Positions 43,105-51,720 of a DNA stretch of 64,000 nucleotides are shown piece after piece. This stretch comes from Thiotrichaceae bacterium (GTDB taxonomy: Bacteria; Pseudomonadota; Gammaproteobacteria; Beggiatoales; Beggiatoaceae): contig JAABRD010000011.1 in the NCBI GenBank assembly GCA_011391085.1, forward strand, positions 55,973 to 119,972. Direction: 5' to 3'. The notes beneath the pieces are model-generated. The model made no database searches and was not told where the DNA came from. It saw nothing but the letters and a program-made list of their open reading frames with translations. The stretch's first letter is position 1. Each line of letters opens with the position of its first letter. Made by a program: the position numbers and the translations under genes.

Positions 43105-43323
43105 TTGGAGTACGGAATTCATTCCGCTGCCGTTGGAGTACGGAATTCATTCCGTTGCCGTTGGAGTACGGAATTCATTCCGTTGCCGTTGGAGTACGGA
43201 ATTGATTCCGTTGCCGTTGGAGTACGGAATTCATTCCGTTGCCGTTGGAGTACGGAATTCATTCCGTTGCCGTTGGAGTACGGAATTGATTCCGCTTGAA
43301 ACGGAATGAATTCCGTACTCCAA
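43105..43323. repeat. Family E tandem array, seven 28-bp units plus inverted terminal unit
   Basis: Units TTGGAGTACGGAATTCATTC plus CGTTGCCG (28 bases) start at 43105, 43133, 43161, 43189, 43217, 43245 and 43273. Each unit contains its own palindrome GGAATTCATTCC. The last is followed by an inverted copy ending GTACTCC. It lies in the 326-base gap before hypD, along with a family F palindrome. Confidence 0.95.
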
Positions 43324-43374
43324 AACCCATAACCATACTCCAAAACCCATAACCATTACCTTTGCAACACTACC

Positions 43375-43396
43375 AGTCCAAAACCTGTTTTGGACT
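43375..43396. repeat. Family F palindrome upstream of hypD
   Basis: AGTCCAAAAC-CT-GTTTTGGACT hairpin, 19 bases before the hypD start, close to the ribosome-binding region. Here the palindrome lies upstream of a gene, so it may influence translation or end a transcript from the left. Confidence 0.6.
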
Positions 43397-43414
43397 CCCA
43401 CGAATTAACAATAT

Positions 43415-44497
43415 ATGCCTCTAACTGCCCAACAATGGCTAGATAAAATTCGCGCTTTGCCACTGCCGTCTAAGGTAAAAATCATGAACGTTTGCGGTGG
43501 ACATGAACGTTCGATTACGATGGCAGGGTTGCGCACCGTTCTGCCACCTAATATTGAACTTATCCCAGGTCCAGGTTGCCCAGTGTGCATTTGTCCAGAA
43601 GAGGACGTTTATGCCGCGATTCAATTGGCCCTGCGGGAAAAAATTATCTTAGTTGCCTTTGGCGACATGTTGCGCGTACCTGTCAATGTCAGTAAACAAG
43701 AACCGCGGTCTTTAGAACAAGCGAAGGCGTTGGGGGGAGATATTCGACCTCTCGCTTCTCCCTTGGAAGCCTTACAGATGGCTAAACAGAATCCGAAGCA
43801 AACTGTCGTGTTTTTCGCCGCCGGCTTTGAAACTACCACGGCCCCTGTGGCGGCCCTGCTTGCCGAAGGTGTTCCTGACAATCTGTTAATATTGTTATCT
43901 GGCAGACTCACTTGGCCGGCGGTGGCGATGCTGTTAGACAGTGGGCAAGCGGGATTTGATGCCTTGATTGCCCCAGGGCATGTAGCTACCGTCATGGGGT
44001 CCGATGAATGGCAATTTGTGGTAGAGAAACACCATCTGCCTGCGGCGGTGGCAGGGTTCACACCAGACAGTTTGTTAGCAGCTATTTATTCTACGTTAAG
44101 ACAATTGATAGACAACAAACGTTTTTTAGACAACTGTTATCCTCAGTTAGTGACCCCTTCTGGGAACGTCACTGCGAAACGCTGTTTGCAAGAAACGATG
44201 ACCATAGAAGATGCCAATTGGCGTGGAGTGGGAACGATTCCCGCGTCTGGTTTTAGGTTACGAGAAGCGAAGTGGGATGCGAGGATACAATTGCCCGATT
44301 ATGCCAGTGAGAAGCGTCAACGAGGAGGAGAAATGCCGCCAGGGTGTGATTGCGCGAAAGTCGTGTTAGGTAATATTTACCCGAATCAATGTCGCCTATA
44401 TGGAAAGGCTTGTACACCGCGAACGCCTGTGGGTCCTTGTATGGTTTCGGAAGAGGGGGCATGTCGGATTTGGTGGGCGGGAGGGGTTAGGTTTTAG
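43415..44497 (+). CDS. hypD: Hydrogenase maturation factor HypD
   Basis: HypD works with HypC as the scaffold for assembling the Fe(CN)2CO group of [NiFe]-hydrogenases. The 360-residue protein has the expected conserved blocks: NVCGGHERSITMAGLR with Cys27, PGPGCPVCICP (Cys55, Cys58), FFAAGFETTTAPVAA, and a C-terminal cluster region (PPGCDCAKVVLGNIYPNQC..YGKACTPRTPVGPCMVSEEGACRIWW) for the 4Fe-4S cluster. Unlike most genomes the rest of the hyp set (hypA, B, C, E, F) is not adjacent. It would serve both the Hox enzyme and the periplasmic hydrogenase encoded in this window. Confidence 0.95.
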   Translation: MPLTAQQWLDKIRALPLPSKVKIMNVCGGHERSITMAGLRTVLPPNIELIPGPGCPVCICPEEDVYAAIQLALREKIILVAFGDMLRVPVNVSKQEPRSLEQAKALGGDIRPLASPLEALQMAKQNPKQTVVFFAAGFETTTAPVAALLAEGVPDNLLILLSGRLTWPAVAMLLDSGQAGFDALIAPGHVATVMGSDEWQFVVEKHHLPAAVAGFTPDSLLAAIYSTLRQLIDNKRFLDNCYPQLVTPSGNVTAKRCLQETMTIEDANWRGVGTIPASGFRLREAKWDARIQLPDYASEKRQRGGEMPPGCDCAKVVLGNIYPNQCRLYGKACTPRTPVGPCMVSEEGACRIWWAGGVRF

Positions 44498-44571
44498 TGG
44501 AGAGTGGTTTTAGTGGAGAGTGGAGAGTGGTTTTAGTGGATAGTGGATAGTGGATAGTGAAAAACACCAGG

Positions 44572-44737
44572 CCGGACTGGAGGCTTCAGCCGGGTGACGT
44601 GCCACCTTCACCGGCTGAAGCCTCAATGCCATTAAGTTAAGGAATATCCAGCCAATGTAGGGTGGATTAAGCGAAGCGTATCCACCCTACCTTAACTTAA
44701 TGGCAGTGCGGCTGAAGCCTCTAGTCCGGCCTGGTGT
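44572..44737. repeat. Nested family A and half family B repeats
   Basis: GGACTGGAGGCTTCAGCCGG faces CCGGCTGAAGCC, then GCCATTAAGTTAAGGA. A half family B copy (GTAGGGTGGATTAAGCG at 44656) follows, then TTAACTTAATGGC and GGCTGAAGCCTCTAGTCC. The B repeat is inserted inside an A repeat whose halves end ATGCCATTAAGTTAAGG and CCTTAACTTAATGGCA. The same nesting recurs at 47059-47295 and 54011-54206. Confidence 0.8.
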
Positions 44738-44750
44738 TTTTCATTTTCCA

Positions 44751-46583
44751 TTAAGACTTTTTCCACCACGTCCTCAACATCCAACTCGGGGCATCATAAT
44801 ATAACGGTAACTTTTCAGGTCGGTTAAATTTGTCCCAGTAGGCAATCCGATGTACGCCAATGTACCAGTTGGGGACGAGGTATTCGCCTTGTAACATCAC
44901 GCGGTCTAACGCATGAGTGGCCGTCAATAAGGCTTGCCGATTCGGTGCGTAGATGACTTTTTCAAGGAGTGCATCCACCACTGGATTTTTTAAACCTATC
45001 CAGTTCTCTGAACCTTCTTGGGCTGCCGAAGACGAATGCCATTTGGTCATCAGTTCATTGCCGGGGGATTGCGATTGACCATAGACGCTGACGAACATGT
45101 CAAAGTCAAAGGTGTCTTGACGCCGTTGGTAAAGGGCCGTGTCCACCATGCGATAGTGGAGTTGAATCCCCAATTTTTTGAGATTGTGGGCAAACGGGGC
45201 TAAGATGCGGTCAAAGCCTTCTTGAACCAGTAGCACTTCAAATTCTAATTTCTGACCTTGGGCGTTTTGTAACACCTCATCTTTCAGTTCCCAACCAGCT
45301 TCCGTTAGCAACGCTTTTGCTTTGCGTAGATTGTCACGTAATGAATTGGGGGAGGTGGTAGTGACAGGTTGCCACACTTCGGTCAACACTGCCTTGGGAA
45401 ACTTGTCTGGGAATTGTTTGGCTAGTGATTGCAACAAAGCTAACTCTTCACCTTGGGGAGGAGATTTACTGGCCGCTAATTCGCTGTTGGTAAAATAACT
45501 GTTACAGCGTTGATATTGTTGGAAGAACAAATTGTCATTGGCCCATTCAAAGTCAAAAGCGAGGTTGATGGCTTGCCGCACCCGAAGTTCTTGGAACAGG
45601 GGACGCCGCAAATTGAACACAAAGCCTTGCATTCCAGCATTGTTTTGATGTGGCAATTGGTCCTTCTTGATTTTGCCTGCATCAAATTGGGGGCCGACGA
45701 ACTCACGCGCCCATTGTTTGGAGTTGTTGACTAACATAAAGTCAAACTCTCCCGCCTTCAGGGCTTCTAGGGTCACGTTGGCGTCTTTGTAATATTTATA
45801 GACGACTCGGTCAAAATTGTACATGCCACGGCGCACGTTTAAGTCGGTGGCCCAGTAGTTGGGGTTGCGTTTAAACGAGATGTATTTGCCCTCTTCGTAT
45901 TTGTCTATCACATAGGGGCCGCTGGTCACTAAGACGGGAGTGGTGACGATTTTATCAAACGATATGTCACCTACCGCGGCTTTGGAGAAGATGGGGATTT
46001 CAGAGGCAATCAGATGTAATTCTGGATTGACCTTTGCAAAGGCAAAACGGATGGTGTGTTTGTCCACCGCTTCCGCTTTTTGTATATCTTTCCAATAGAA
46101 GCGATATTGAGGGTGGGCTTGTTCGCTTTTCAGGGTGTCAAAGGAGAATTTGACATCTTCTGCTGTCACTTCCGTGCCATCTGAAAAGCGGGCTTTGGGG
46201 TTAATCCGAAACGTCACGGACAGTTTGTCTGTCGCCAATTCAATGTCTTCGGCTACCAAGCCGTACATGCTAAAAGGTTCATCCTCGCTACGGGTCATCA
46301 AGGATTCGAACATCAAGGGGAGTACGCCTTCGGCAGGGATGCCTTTTAAGAGAAAGGGGTTGAGGCGTTCATAGTTCCCAAATCCCCAGAGAGTCAATTC
46401 GCCTCCTTTGAGGGCGTTGGGGTTGACGTAATCAAAGTGGCTAAAGCCTTCTTGGTATTTGGGTGCGTAGCCTAATGCGGCAGAGGGTGCGGCTTGGACC
46501 GCCGTCAAAGGGAGTAGCAGGGCAATGGAGAATGAACAACAGAGAATGGGGAGTGAACGAATTGAGAATGGGTGTTGTGACAT
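44751..46583 (-). CDS. yejA: YejA-type periplasmic oligopeptide-binding protein
   Basis: Extracellular solute-binding protein family 5, YejA subtype, of 610 residues. In E. coli YejA feeds the YejBEF ABC importer for peptides and microcin C. A signal peptide is clear (SIALLLPLTAVQAA), followed by ALGYAPKYQEGFSHFDYVNPNALKGGELTLWGFGNYERLNPFLLKG. YejA-specific segments: YRFYWKDIQKAEAVD, QGFVFNLRRPLFQELRVRQAINLAFDFEWAN and FFQQYQRCNSYFTNSELAA. The transporter genes yejB, yejE and yejF are not adjacent. A 31-base palindrome lies just upstream. Confidence 0.92.
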   Translation of the reverse strand: MSQHPFSIRSLPILCCSFSIALLLPLTAVQAAPSAALGYAPKYQEGFSHFDYVNPNALKGGELTLWGFGNYERLNPFLLKGIPAEGVLPLMFESLMTRSEDEPFSMYGLVAEDIELATDKLSVTFRINPKARFSDGTEVTAEDVKFSFDTLKSEQAHPQYRFYWKDIQKAEAVDKHTIRFAFAKVNPELHLIASEIPIFSKAAVGDISFDKIVTTPVLVTSGPYVIDKYEEGKYISFKRNPNYWATDLNVRRGMYNFDRVVYKYYKDANVTLEALKAGEFDFMLVNNSKQWAREFVGPQFDAGKIKKDQLPHQNNAGMQGFVFNLRRPLFQELRVRQAINLAFDFEWANDNLFFQQYQRCNSYFTNSELAASKSPPQGEELALLQSLAKQFPDKFPKAVLTEVWQPVTTTSPNSLRDNLRKAKALLTEAGWELKDEVLQNAQGQKLEFEVLLVQEGFDRILAPFAHNLKKLGIQLHYRMVDTALYQRRQDTFDFDMFVSVYGQSQSPGNELMTKWHSSSAAQEGSENWIGLKNPVVDALLEKVIYAPNRQALLTATHALDRVMLQGEYLVPNWYIGVHRIAYWDKFNRPEKLPLYYDAPSWMLRTWWKKS

Positions 46584-46611
46584 AAGTTAAGTTCCTGTGT
46601 TATGTAGTTGA

Positions 46612-46642
46612 GATTTGACAACTTTTGAAAAGTTGTCAAATC
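46612..46642. repeat. Perfect 31-bp palindrome upstream of yejA (empty MITE target form)
   Basis: GATTTGACAACTTTT-G-AAAAGTTGTCAAATC. It is the uninterrupted version of the palindrome that carries MITE-C2 at 35722-35875, with a single base difference. It is followed by a second half copy (AGAGTTGTCAAATC). It lies between the yejA start and the convergent lipoprotein's stop on the same strand and may be a terminator for the upstream gene. Confidence 0.85.
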
Positions 46643-46674
46643 GATTCAAAACGTGGTTGAGAGTTGTCAAATCT

Positions 46675-46995
46675 TTAAAATTGGTTAGTAAAGTTGAAAC
46701 TCTTCACCTTACCTTGGAAAAATATCACCAAGGCTTTAGCGTTGGTGGTTTTCCAAATCATGTGAGTTTCAGAGAGTTTTTCCACTCCAAAAATACTCCC
46801 TAGCGTCCCAGGTGACACATTGACGCTAGACATTTCAGTGGGGTCGCCTAAAATGTCAACCACTTCTTGTTCCGTCATGCCTTCCTGAATTTTGCGGAAA
46901 TTGCTGGGAGTCAGTTCGCCAGGTGTACTACAACTGATGAGGAATGTCAAGAGGAGTAGTATGGTTGTGTGTTTGTAGAAAGATGAAAGTATCAT
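46675..46995 (-). CDS. Small BamE/SmpA-like lipoprotein
   Basis: A 106-residue lipoprotein: hydrophobic leader HTTILLLLTFLISC with lipobox Leu-Ile-Ser-Cys, then STPGELTPSNFRKIQEGMTEQEVVDILGDPTEMSS, the typical first helix pair of BamE/SmpA-like folds (EGMTxxEVxxILGxP), and a compact beta part (HMIWKTTNAKALVIFFQGKVKSFNF). The domain is common in envelope proteins. True BamE is somewhat different, so this is a paralogue of unknown role. I start at the ATG at 46995; the longer frame upstream is repeat sequence. Confidence 0.82.
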   Translation of the reverse strand: MILSSFYKHTTILLLLTFLISCSTPGELTPSNFRKIQEGMTEQEVVDILGDPTEMSSVNVSPGTLGSIFGVEKLSETHMIWKTTNAKALVIFFQGKVKSFNFTNQF

Positions 46996-47058
46996 AGTGA
47001 CCTCTGTGCAAATTGAAACCGGTCGTACGGAAACGGTAGAGTAAGGAATTAAAATACC

Positions 47059-47295
47059 GGTGGAGTGGAGGCTAACGCCTGCCGGCGGTAGGCGTTCTCC
47101 TTTCTTAAAGTGCAGGGCCTGCCTACCGCCGGCCGGCGAAAGCCTCAATGCCATTAAGTTAAGAAATATCCTAACCATGTAGGGTGGATTAAGCGTCAGC
47201 GTATCCACCAGTTTCGGGGATGGTGGATACGCTGACGCTTAATCCACCCTACCTTAACTTAATGGCATTGCGGCTAAAGCCTCCACTCCACCGCA
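47059..47295. repeat. Family A repeat with a complete family B palindrome inside it
   Basis: Outer arms GGAGTGGAGGCTAACGCCTG...GGCTAAAGCCTCCACTCC; inner 47178-47253 palindrome GTAGGGTGGATTAAGCG...CCACCCTAC. On both sides of B lie ATGCCATTAAGTTAAG and CTTAACTTAATGGCAT, which would pair if B were absent. The 341-base gap (46996-47336) contains nothing else. Confidence 0.85.
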
Positions 47296-47336
47296 AACCT
47301 CATGCCTTTTTGAAAGTTGCACTCAGTATAACAAAG

Positions 47337-49193
47337 TCAACGAACCCTGCGCAACAATTCCTGCATTTGCGTTCTGGATTCCGCGGTGTGGACAGCAATG
47401 CCAATGCTAGGCATCACTTGTTGCAAAAAATCTAATTGTAATTCGGTCACTTCTTTAAAAAATCCCAATTCAATGACGCCCTTGAGTGTGTTTTCATACG
47501 GACAAGGGATGGCTAAAATTTGTTGAAGAGGTGGTTTTTCCCAGGGAATATAATCTTTGGGTACATAAGTCATCACCACCGGCTGACATTCTAACGCCAC
47601 TTGTCCAATCAATCCTTCCCCAAATTGAAATTCATTGTCTAGCTGGTTACGTTGGGTGTAGGCATAACTGGCAAGGAGTTTCAAACGCGGGGTGGTACGG
47701 TGAGTGGAGGTCACGAGATAGAACATGCCAACCGCGGCGTCCAAGTAGGTCGCCAGGAAATGAATAATCTGTTTGGCCAAAGTCACGAGGTCTTGTTCGC
47801 CTGTCATCTGGTTGTGAAGTTGAGTTTGCCCCGTTTTTAGCCAATCTTGGCGAGTCGTCTGCGTTGCCGCTTCACGTAATGCTTGCGTCATTCGCAATAA
47901 GGCGTGACCCAACTGGTCGTGGTCGGATAACAATGTCACTTGATAATGATAATCTCCTGCGGCAATGGCATTGGCTTGTTCAATTACTTCGCGCAATGCT
48001 TGAGTCATCTTCAACAAAGCGTGACCCAGTTGGTCTTGTTCCGACAGTAGCTTGATTTCATGAGTATAATCGCCTGTGGCAAAGGCGTTGGCTTGTTCTA
48101 TGGTGTTGGTAATACATTCTTGTAACTGTTGTATAGACAAAGTGAGTTGAACAACTTCGTCGCCTTTCTGATGGAATCGCAGTCCCAGTTTCTCTTTGGA
48201 AAAAGCGACAACTTGTTGGGTGATGTGCTTAATGCGCTGAGTAATCCAAAGTGTCAGCAAGGTGAATGAGATAACCAGTATCAACGCTAAAATCAACCGT
48301 TGTTCATGAAATTTGGCAAGAATTTGATTGGCCAGGTGATGGGCTTTACTAATGGCCACAAAGGAGGCAAAACCAACGCTTAAATCGGAATCACCATAAT
48401 CAAAATAAGAAGAACCTGTCATCAGGTATTGATTTTCCAGAGAACTGACTAGGGTGCCGGCAGGAATCAAATCGGGATTGCTACTGGCAACTACCTTTTG
48501 CGGTTCACCACCCACCAGGGAAATGAGTTCATCGGGATGGGCAGCATCTGCTGTGACATTTTTCAAAAATTCGTCATCTATGGGAGAGGTTAACAACAAG
48601 GTTACAATCACTTGTTCAGTATTAGGGTCCGAGATGGGCAAGGAACTTAAAATATGCGGAGAATTTTCGATCATAGTCATATAGGTCTGATTATGACTGA
48701 GTTTTTGCAATAGCGAACCAGGTTGCAACAGGCTGGGGGAGGGTGCTTCGGGGAAGTGATGATAGACTTCTTTAACTTGTCCATTACTGTCAATTAACAA
48801 GGCGTGACGCGCCTTAAAGAAGGCTTGCATCACGGAAGCAGAGGGTAGCCAGGGGGGAAGGTTATCGTAATGTTTAATATCGGATTCCGTCAGCCAGGCC
48901 GGGTTGGAAATATAAGTTTGAAAACGTTGTTGGGAGACAATGACTTTGGCAGATTGTTGAAAGGAACGCACGGCATGGTCAAATATGGCGCGGTCTTCCT
49001 GGGCTTTACGTTCTAATTCTTGGGTCAATTCTGCAAAGAAAAATTGTTGAATGTCTTGGCTTTGAAAGTAGTCAAGAATCACCCAGGTGATGGCCCCCAT
49101 CAAAGAAATAAGGAGGATAACTTTGAGGGTGAGTAAGTTTCTTTTTAATAATAGATAGGTTCGTTTAGTTAAATGTTGGAAAAGTTTTTTCAT
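47337..49193 (-). CDS. Membrane sensor with HAMP-type repeats and GAF domain, lacking an output domain
   Basis: The 618-residue protein has an N-terminal membrane segment (about 24-43), a long periplasmic sensor (about 45-290, dCache-like, ALLIDSNGQVKEVYHH), a second membrane segment (about 295-320), and a HAMP domain followed by two tandem HAMP-like repeats of about 45 residues (ANAFATGDYTHEIKLLSEQDQLGHALLKMTQALRE, then ANAIAAGDYHYQVTLLSDHDQLGHALLRMTQALRE). A GAF domain (about 460-605) comes next. The protein stops after RTQMQELLRRVR, where relatives continue into a coiled coil and histidine kinase. A family A/B repeat begins about 40 bases beyond the stop. It may be a truncated hybrid kinase. 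Confidence 0.85.
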   Translation of the reverse strand: MKKLFQHLTKRTYLLLKRNLLTLKVILLISLMGAITWVILDYFQSQDIQQFFFAELTQELERKAQEDRAIFDHAVRSFQQSAKVIVSQQRFQTYISNPAWLTESDIKHYDNLPPWLPSASVMQAFFKARHALLIDSNGQVKEVYHHFPEAPSPSLLQPGSLLQKLSHNQTYMTMIENSPHILSSLPISDPNTEQVIVTLLLTSPIDDEFLKNVTADAAHPDELISLVGGEPQKVVASSNPDLIPAGTLVSSLENQYLMTGSSYFDYGDSDLSVGFASFVAISKAHHLANQILAKFHEQRLILALILVISFTLLTLWITQRIKHITQQVVAFSKEKLGLRFHQKGDEVVQLTLSIQQLQECITNTIEQANAFATGDYTHEIKLLSEQDQLGHALLKMTQALREVIEQANAIAAGDYHYQVTLLSDHDQLGHALLRMTQALREAATQTTRQDWLKTGQTQLHNQMTGEQDLVTLAKQIIHFLATYLDAAVGMFYLVTSTHRTTPRLKLLASYAYTQRNQLDNEFQFGEGLIGQVALECQPVVMTYVPKDYIPWEKPPLQQILAIPCPYENTLKGVIELGFFKEVTELQLDFLQQVMPSIGIAVHTAESRTQMQELLRRVR

Positions 49194-49226
49194 AAGTATT
49201 TGCCATATTCAATGAATCGCGAGAAT

Positions 49227-49327
49227 TTGGAGTACGGAATTTATTCCGTTTCAGGTGTGGCATGAACTAACGGAATAAATTCCGTACTCCAAATTCATTC
49301 TAACGGAATAAATTCCGTACTCCAAAT
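49227..49327. repeat. Family E palindromic repeats
   Basis: TTTGGAGTACGGAATTTATT faces AATAAATTCCGTACTCCAAA, with a second inverted copy. It fills the 137-base gap between the sensor gene start and the SCO1 gene's stop, both on the minus strand. Confidence 0.85.
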
Positions 49328-49330
49328 TCA

Positions 49331-50074
49331 TTATTCCTTATCCCCATTCTTGCCTTTGATAAAAATCGTCTTTAAAGGTTCTGACGGCAAACAACATTCC
49401 TCTGCATAATGTTCACGGATTTTCCGAAAATCTGACACAATGATGTCAGTGACATGAGGTGGTAAGAATCGTGCGCGTAGTCGTCCCAATGGGTCAATCA
49501 GAAAAATGGAGGTCGTGTGGTCAAGCGTGTAATCATTTTCAGAACCTTGCTTGGAGACCCGTTGGTAGGTGACATTCAATGATTGAGTTAATTGAGTGAG
49601 AGGATTGAGTTTCCCCGTAACGCCTAGAAAGTGGCGGCTGAAAGAGGGAACATAATTGGCCAATTGTGCTACCGTATCTCGTTGCGGGTCCACTGTGATA
49701 AAGAGAACCTGAGTATTTTCGACTTCTTCGGCTTGTTCAATGAGGTCATAGACTTGTTTCAAGATTTGTAGCGTTTGAGGACAATCGGAATGGCAATGAG
49801 TATAGCCAAAATAGAGGAAGGTCCATTTCTTATTGAAACTGAATAAGGTGACCGTTCGTTGATGATGGTCTGTCAAGGCAAACGGCGTCAACAGTTGGGC
49901 TTGGAGGAGGAGTTGAGTATGGGGATGTAAGGAATTGAAAAAAGGGTCAGCCGGCTGGGAGGGTTCCCTAACTGTTTTAGCCAGCAGGAATCCTAGCAAC
50001 AGGAAGAGAGTGCCCACGGCGAGGAGGAAGCGGGCACTCTGCCAACGTGAGGGGGAGAGAGGAAAGAGAGTCAT
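49331..50074 (-). CDS. SCO1/SenC family copper-binding thioredoxin-like protein
   Basis: Copper chaperone family involved in assembly of the CuA centre of cytochrome oxidase and redox homeostasis at the inner membrane. The 247-residue product has an N-terminal membrane anchor (ARFLLAVGTLFLLLGFLLA) and a thioredoxin-like fold with the copper site YTHCHSDCP (Cys94, Cys98) and distal His186 in LDHTTSIFLIDP. There is also a LFITVDPQRDT strand. The ATG at 50074 overlaps the upstream gene's stop as ATGA, fixing the start. It is coupled to a phosphate-binding-protein-like gene, an unusual pairing. Confidence 0.92.
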   Translation of the reverse strand: MTLFPLSPSRWQSARFLLAVGTLFLLLGFLLAKTVREPSQPADPFFNSLHPHTQLLLQAQLLTPFALTDHHQRTVTLFSFNKKWTFLYFGYTHCHSDCPQTLQILKQVYDLIEQAEEVENTQVLFITVDPQRDTVAQLANYVPSFSRHFLGVTGKLNPLTQLTQSLNVTYQRVSKQGSENDYTLDHTTSIFLIDPLGRLRARFLPPHVTDIIVSDFRKIREHYAEECCLPSEPLKTIFIKGKNGDKE

Positions 50075-51090
50075 GGTTGTGGTTCTCCAATCAATTCGTT
50101 GTCTTGAAATTTCCAACCGGCGGCGCGTAATTTGGAAACACTCACAACGCCGTACATGGGGTCAAGGGTGTCCATGTAAGAAACGAGATGTTGAATGAGT
50201 CCTTCGACCTGTGACTTCTTCGTGGCTTCGGTTTCCCAACTGGTGACGCTAAGGGTGTTATAAACGGGATACGCACCGGTGGCAATTTTGGCCACGTCGT
50301 GCGGGTCGACACCGTTGATGGAGATAGCTTTCGCCTGGCCTTGAGGGTCATACTTTTTTAGCATCAGTAGTTCTTCAAGGCCAATGGCATCGACATTGTT
50401 AGCAACTTGGTTGATCATATCTTTGATGGTGGCCACGTTGAGAATGCGCGGACTGAAGAGGTCTTCATTGTCAAGAAGTAAACGCCAGTGACCAGGGCGT
50501 TGTTTGCAATGCAATCGACCTACCGCTTGAATGACGCGCTTGGGGCCAGGGGTGCCAGGGGTAATTTCCACCTCTGACCAGCGAAACAGTTTGCCTCGAA
50601 AGATTTGGCGAACTTGTTCCAGGGTGAGGTTAGTAATGGGATTTTTGGCATTGACCAGGATGGGGATAGCTTCAATGCCCAGGGTATGAAACTGAATGCC
50701 TGGGAATCGGTCTGCTTCACTGGGTGGGCAGCAGAAGCCGCCTATATCGATGACTTTGTCACTCAATCCCTTGTTGGCAGTGCCGCAAGTGCCTTCTTGA
50801 ACCACGATATTGAGTTTGGTTTGCTTGGCATATTGTTCAACGCCAGGAGAAATCAGGGGATAGAATTGTTGGTCGATGATAATCGCAATGTCGGCGTCTT
50901 TCGCCCAATCCGCATGTTGAATGGGTTGTTTGGTCCAAGGTGCAGGCATCGTTAGTTGTTTGGTGGGGTCGCTGAACGGTTTGCCACCGAGTTGTTCTTC
51001 TGCCAGGCCCGCCGTAGTTGTGAGGAGAAGGGCGGCGCCGAGTAGGTTAATAAGAGGGGTTGTGAAGAGTTTGTGAGTAAGGTTTAGCAT
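50071..51090 (-). CDS. PstS-like periplasmic substrate-binding protein with four cysteines
   Basis: A 339-residue exported protein of the PBP-like type II family related to phosphate-binding PstS. Signal peptide: LINLLGAALLLTTTAGLA. Matches: LEQVRQIFRGKLFRWSEV, LLLDNEDLFSPRIL, NVDAIGLEELLMLKKYDPQGQAKAISINGVDP and a long YPVYNTLSVTSW. Distinctive are four cysteines in the mature protein (Cys102 in GTCGTANKG, Cys120-Cys121 in GGFCCPPSE, Cys195 in GRLHCKQRPGH), not usual in PstS. Start at the ATG at 51090; the upstream frame is repeat. Overlap with the SCO1 gene suggests they act together in the periplasm, possibly with a metal or redox ligand; this is inference. Confidence 0.8.
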   Translation of the reverse strand: MLNLTHKLFTTPLINLLGAALLLTTTAGLAEEQLGGKPFSDPTKQLTMPAPWTKQPIQHADWAKDADIAIIIDQQFYPLISPGVEQYAKQTKLNIVVQEGTCGTANKGLSDKVIDIGGFCCPPSEADRFPGIQFHTLGIEAIPILVNAKNPITNLTLEQVRQIFRGKLFRWSEVEITPGTPGPKRVIQAVGRLHCKQRPGHWRLLLDNEDLFSPRILNVATIKDMINQVANNVDAIGLEELLMLKKYDPQGQAKAISINGVDPHDVAKIATGAYPVYNTLSVTSWETEATKKSQVEGLIQHLVSYMDTLDPMYGVVSVSKLRAAGWKFQDNELIGEPQP

Positions 51091-51161
51091 AATATTATTA
51101 GTGAATAATGGAAAATGGAAAATGGCACAAATTAGGGCCGGAAAAGCCGCAATGCCATTAA

Positions 51162-51227
51162 GTAGGGTGCGTCCCACGCACCATGTTTGAAACCGCACCG
51201 TGCCTTCATGGTGCGTGGGACGCATCC
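51162..51227. repeat. Family B' palindrome (GTAGGGTGCGTCCCACGCACC)
   Basis: GTAGGGTGCGTCCCACGCAC faces GGTGCGTGGGACGCATCC around a loop. It is a variant of family B with GTGCGTCC in place of GTGGATTAAGC; a second copy is at 56874-56936. Confidence 0.85.
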
Positions 51228-51262
51228 ATTCTCAAGATGGACTGTACCAGAAATAGGTAAGA

Positions 51263-51372
51263 TATAGTGATATTCCTCTACTTTTGTACCCCCCCCCAAC
51301 CCCGCGGGGGGGAGTCATTCCCCCCGTGTACGGGGGGTTAGGGGGGTACAAATGAGAAGGAATATTACTATA
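51263..51372. mobile_element. Complete family D element (about 110 bp)
   Basis: Terminal inverted repeats TATAGTGATATTCCT...AGGAATATTACTATA, then TTTGTACCCCCCC and GGGGGGGTACAAA inside. The C/G-rich core can form a hairpin. It is the only copy in this window with both ends; partial copies are at 25270, 34706 and 19150. Confidence 0.8.
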
Positions 51373-51593
51373 ACAATTGAACCGGCCGGCCGATAGGGAA
51401 CGAAATGAATTGCAAACGTTTTCCTAGAGGCCCGGGCGGATTCTAACACTTGATGTAACTCGTGTCCATGGGCTACCAATCCCTCAGCATTGTAAGCAAT
51501 ATATTGATTACAATATTCTTTTTGTAAAAGCTGTCTGGCACCGTGAAGCCATTTTAGTATTTTTTCATTGTATTCTGGATTGAAATGGATCAT
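51315..51593 (-). CDS. DUF5678-like small protein ending in a repeat
   Basis: A 92-residue frame whose first 68 residues (ILKWLHGARQLLQKEYCNQYIAYNAEGLVAHGHELHQVLESARASRKTFAIHFVPYRP) resemble DUF5678, a small family found beside toxin-antitoxin-like genes. The remaining residues (AGSIVIVIFLLICTPLTPRTRGE) are translated from the family D mobile element at 51263-51372, which gives the stop. The native C-terminus is therefore probably lost or replaced. Start ATG at 51593; no clear partner gene. Confidence 0.6.
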   Translation of the reverse strand: MIHFNPEYNEKILKWLHGARQLLQKEYCNQYIAYNAEGLVAHGHELHQVLESARASRKTFAIHFVPYRPAGSIVIVIFLLICTPLTPRTRGE

Positions 51594-51720
51594 AATGGGC
51601 GTCCTTTAGCGTGTTCAACACGGGGTTTGAATTCCTTGAATGTTAAAAATTCTATAGGCTTATGCCTTGGAGTATATTATCATAATGGCATACAACTTGA
51701 CAAAGTTAGAGAGTTTTTTG

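Noticed and set aside
43105..43323. Seven-unit array resembling a CRISPR or protein repeat
   Set aside because: The 28-base unit repeats without unique spacers; the reading frames through it are artefacts of the repeat.
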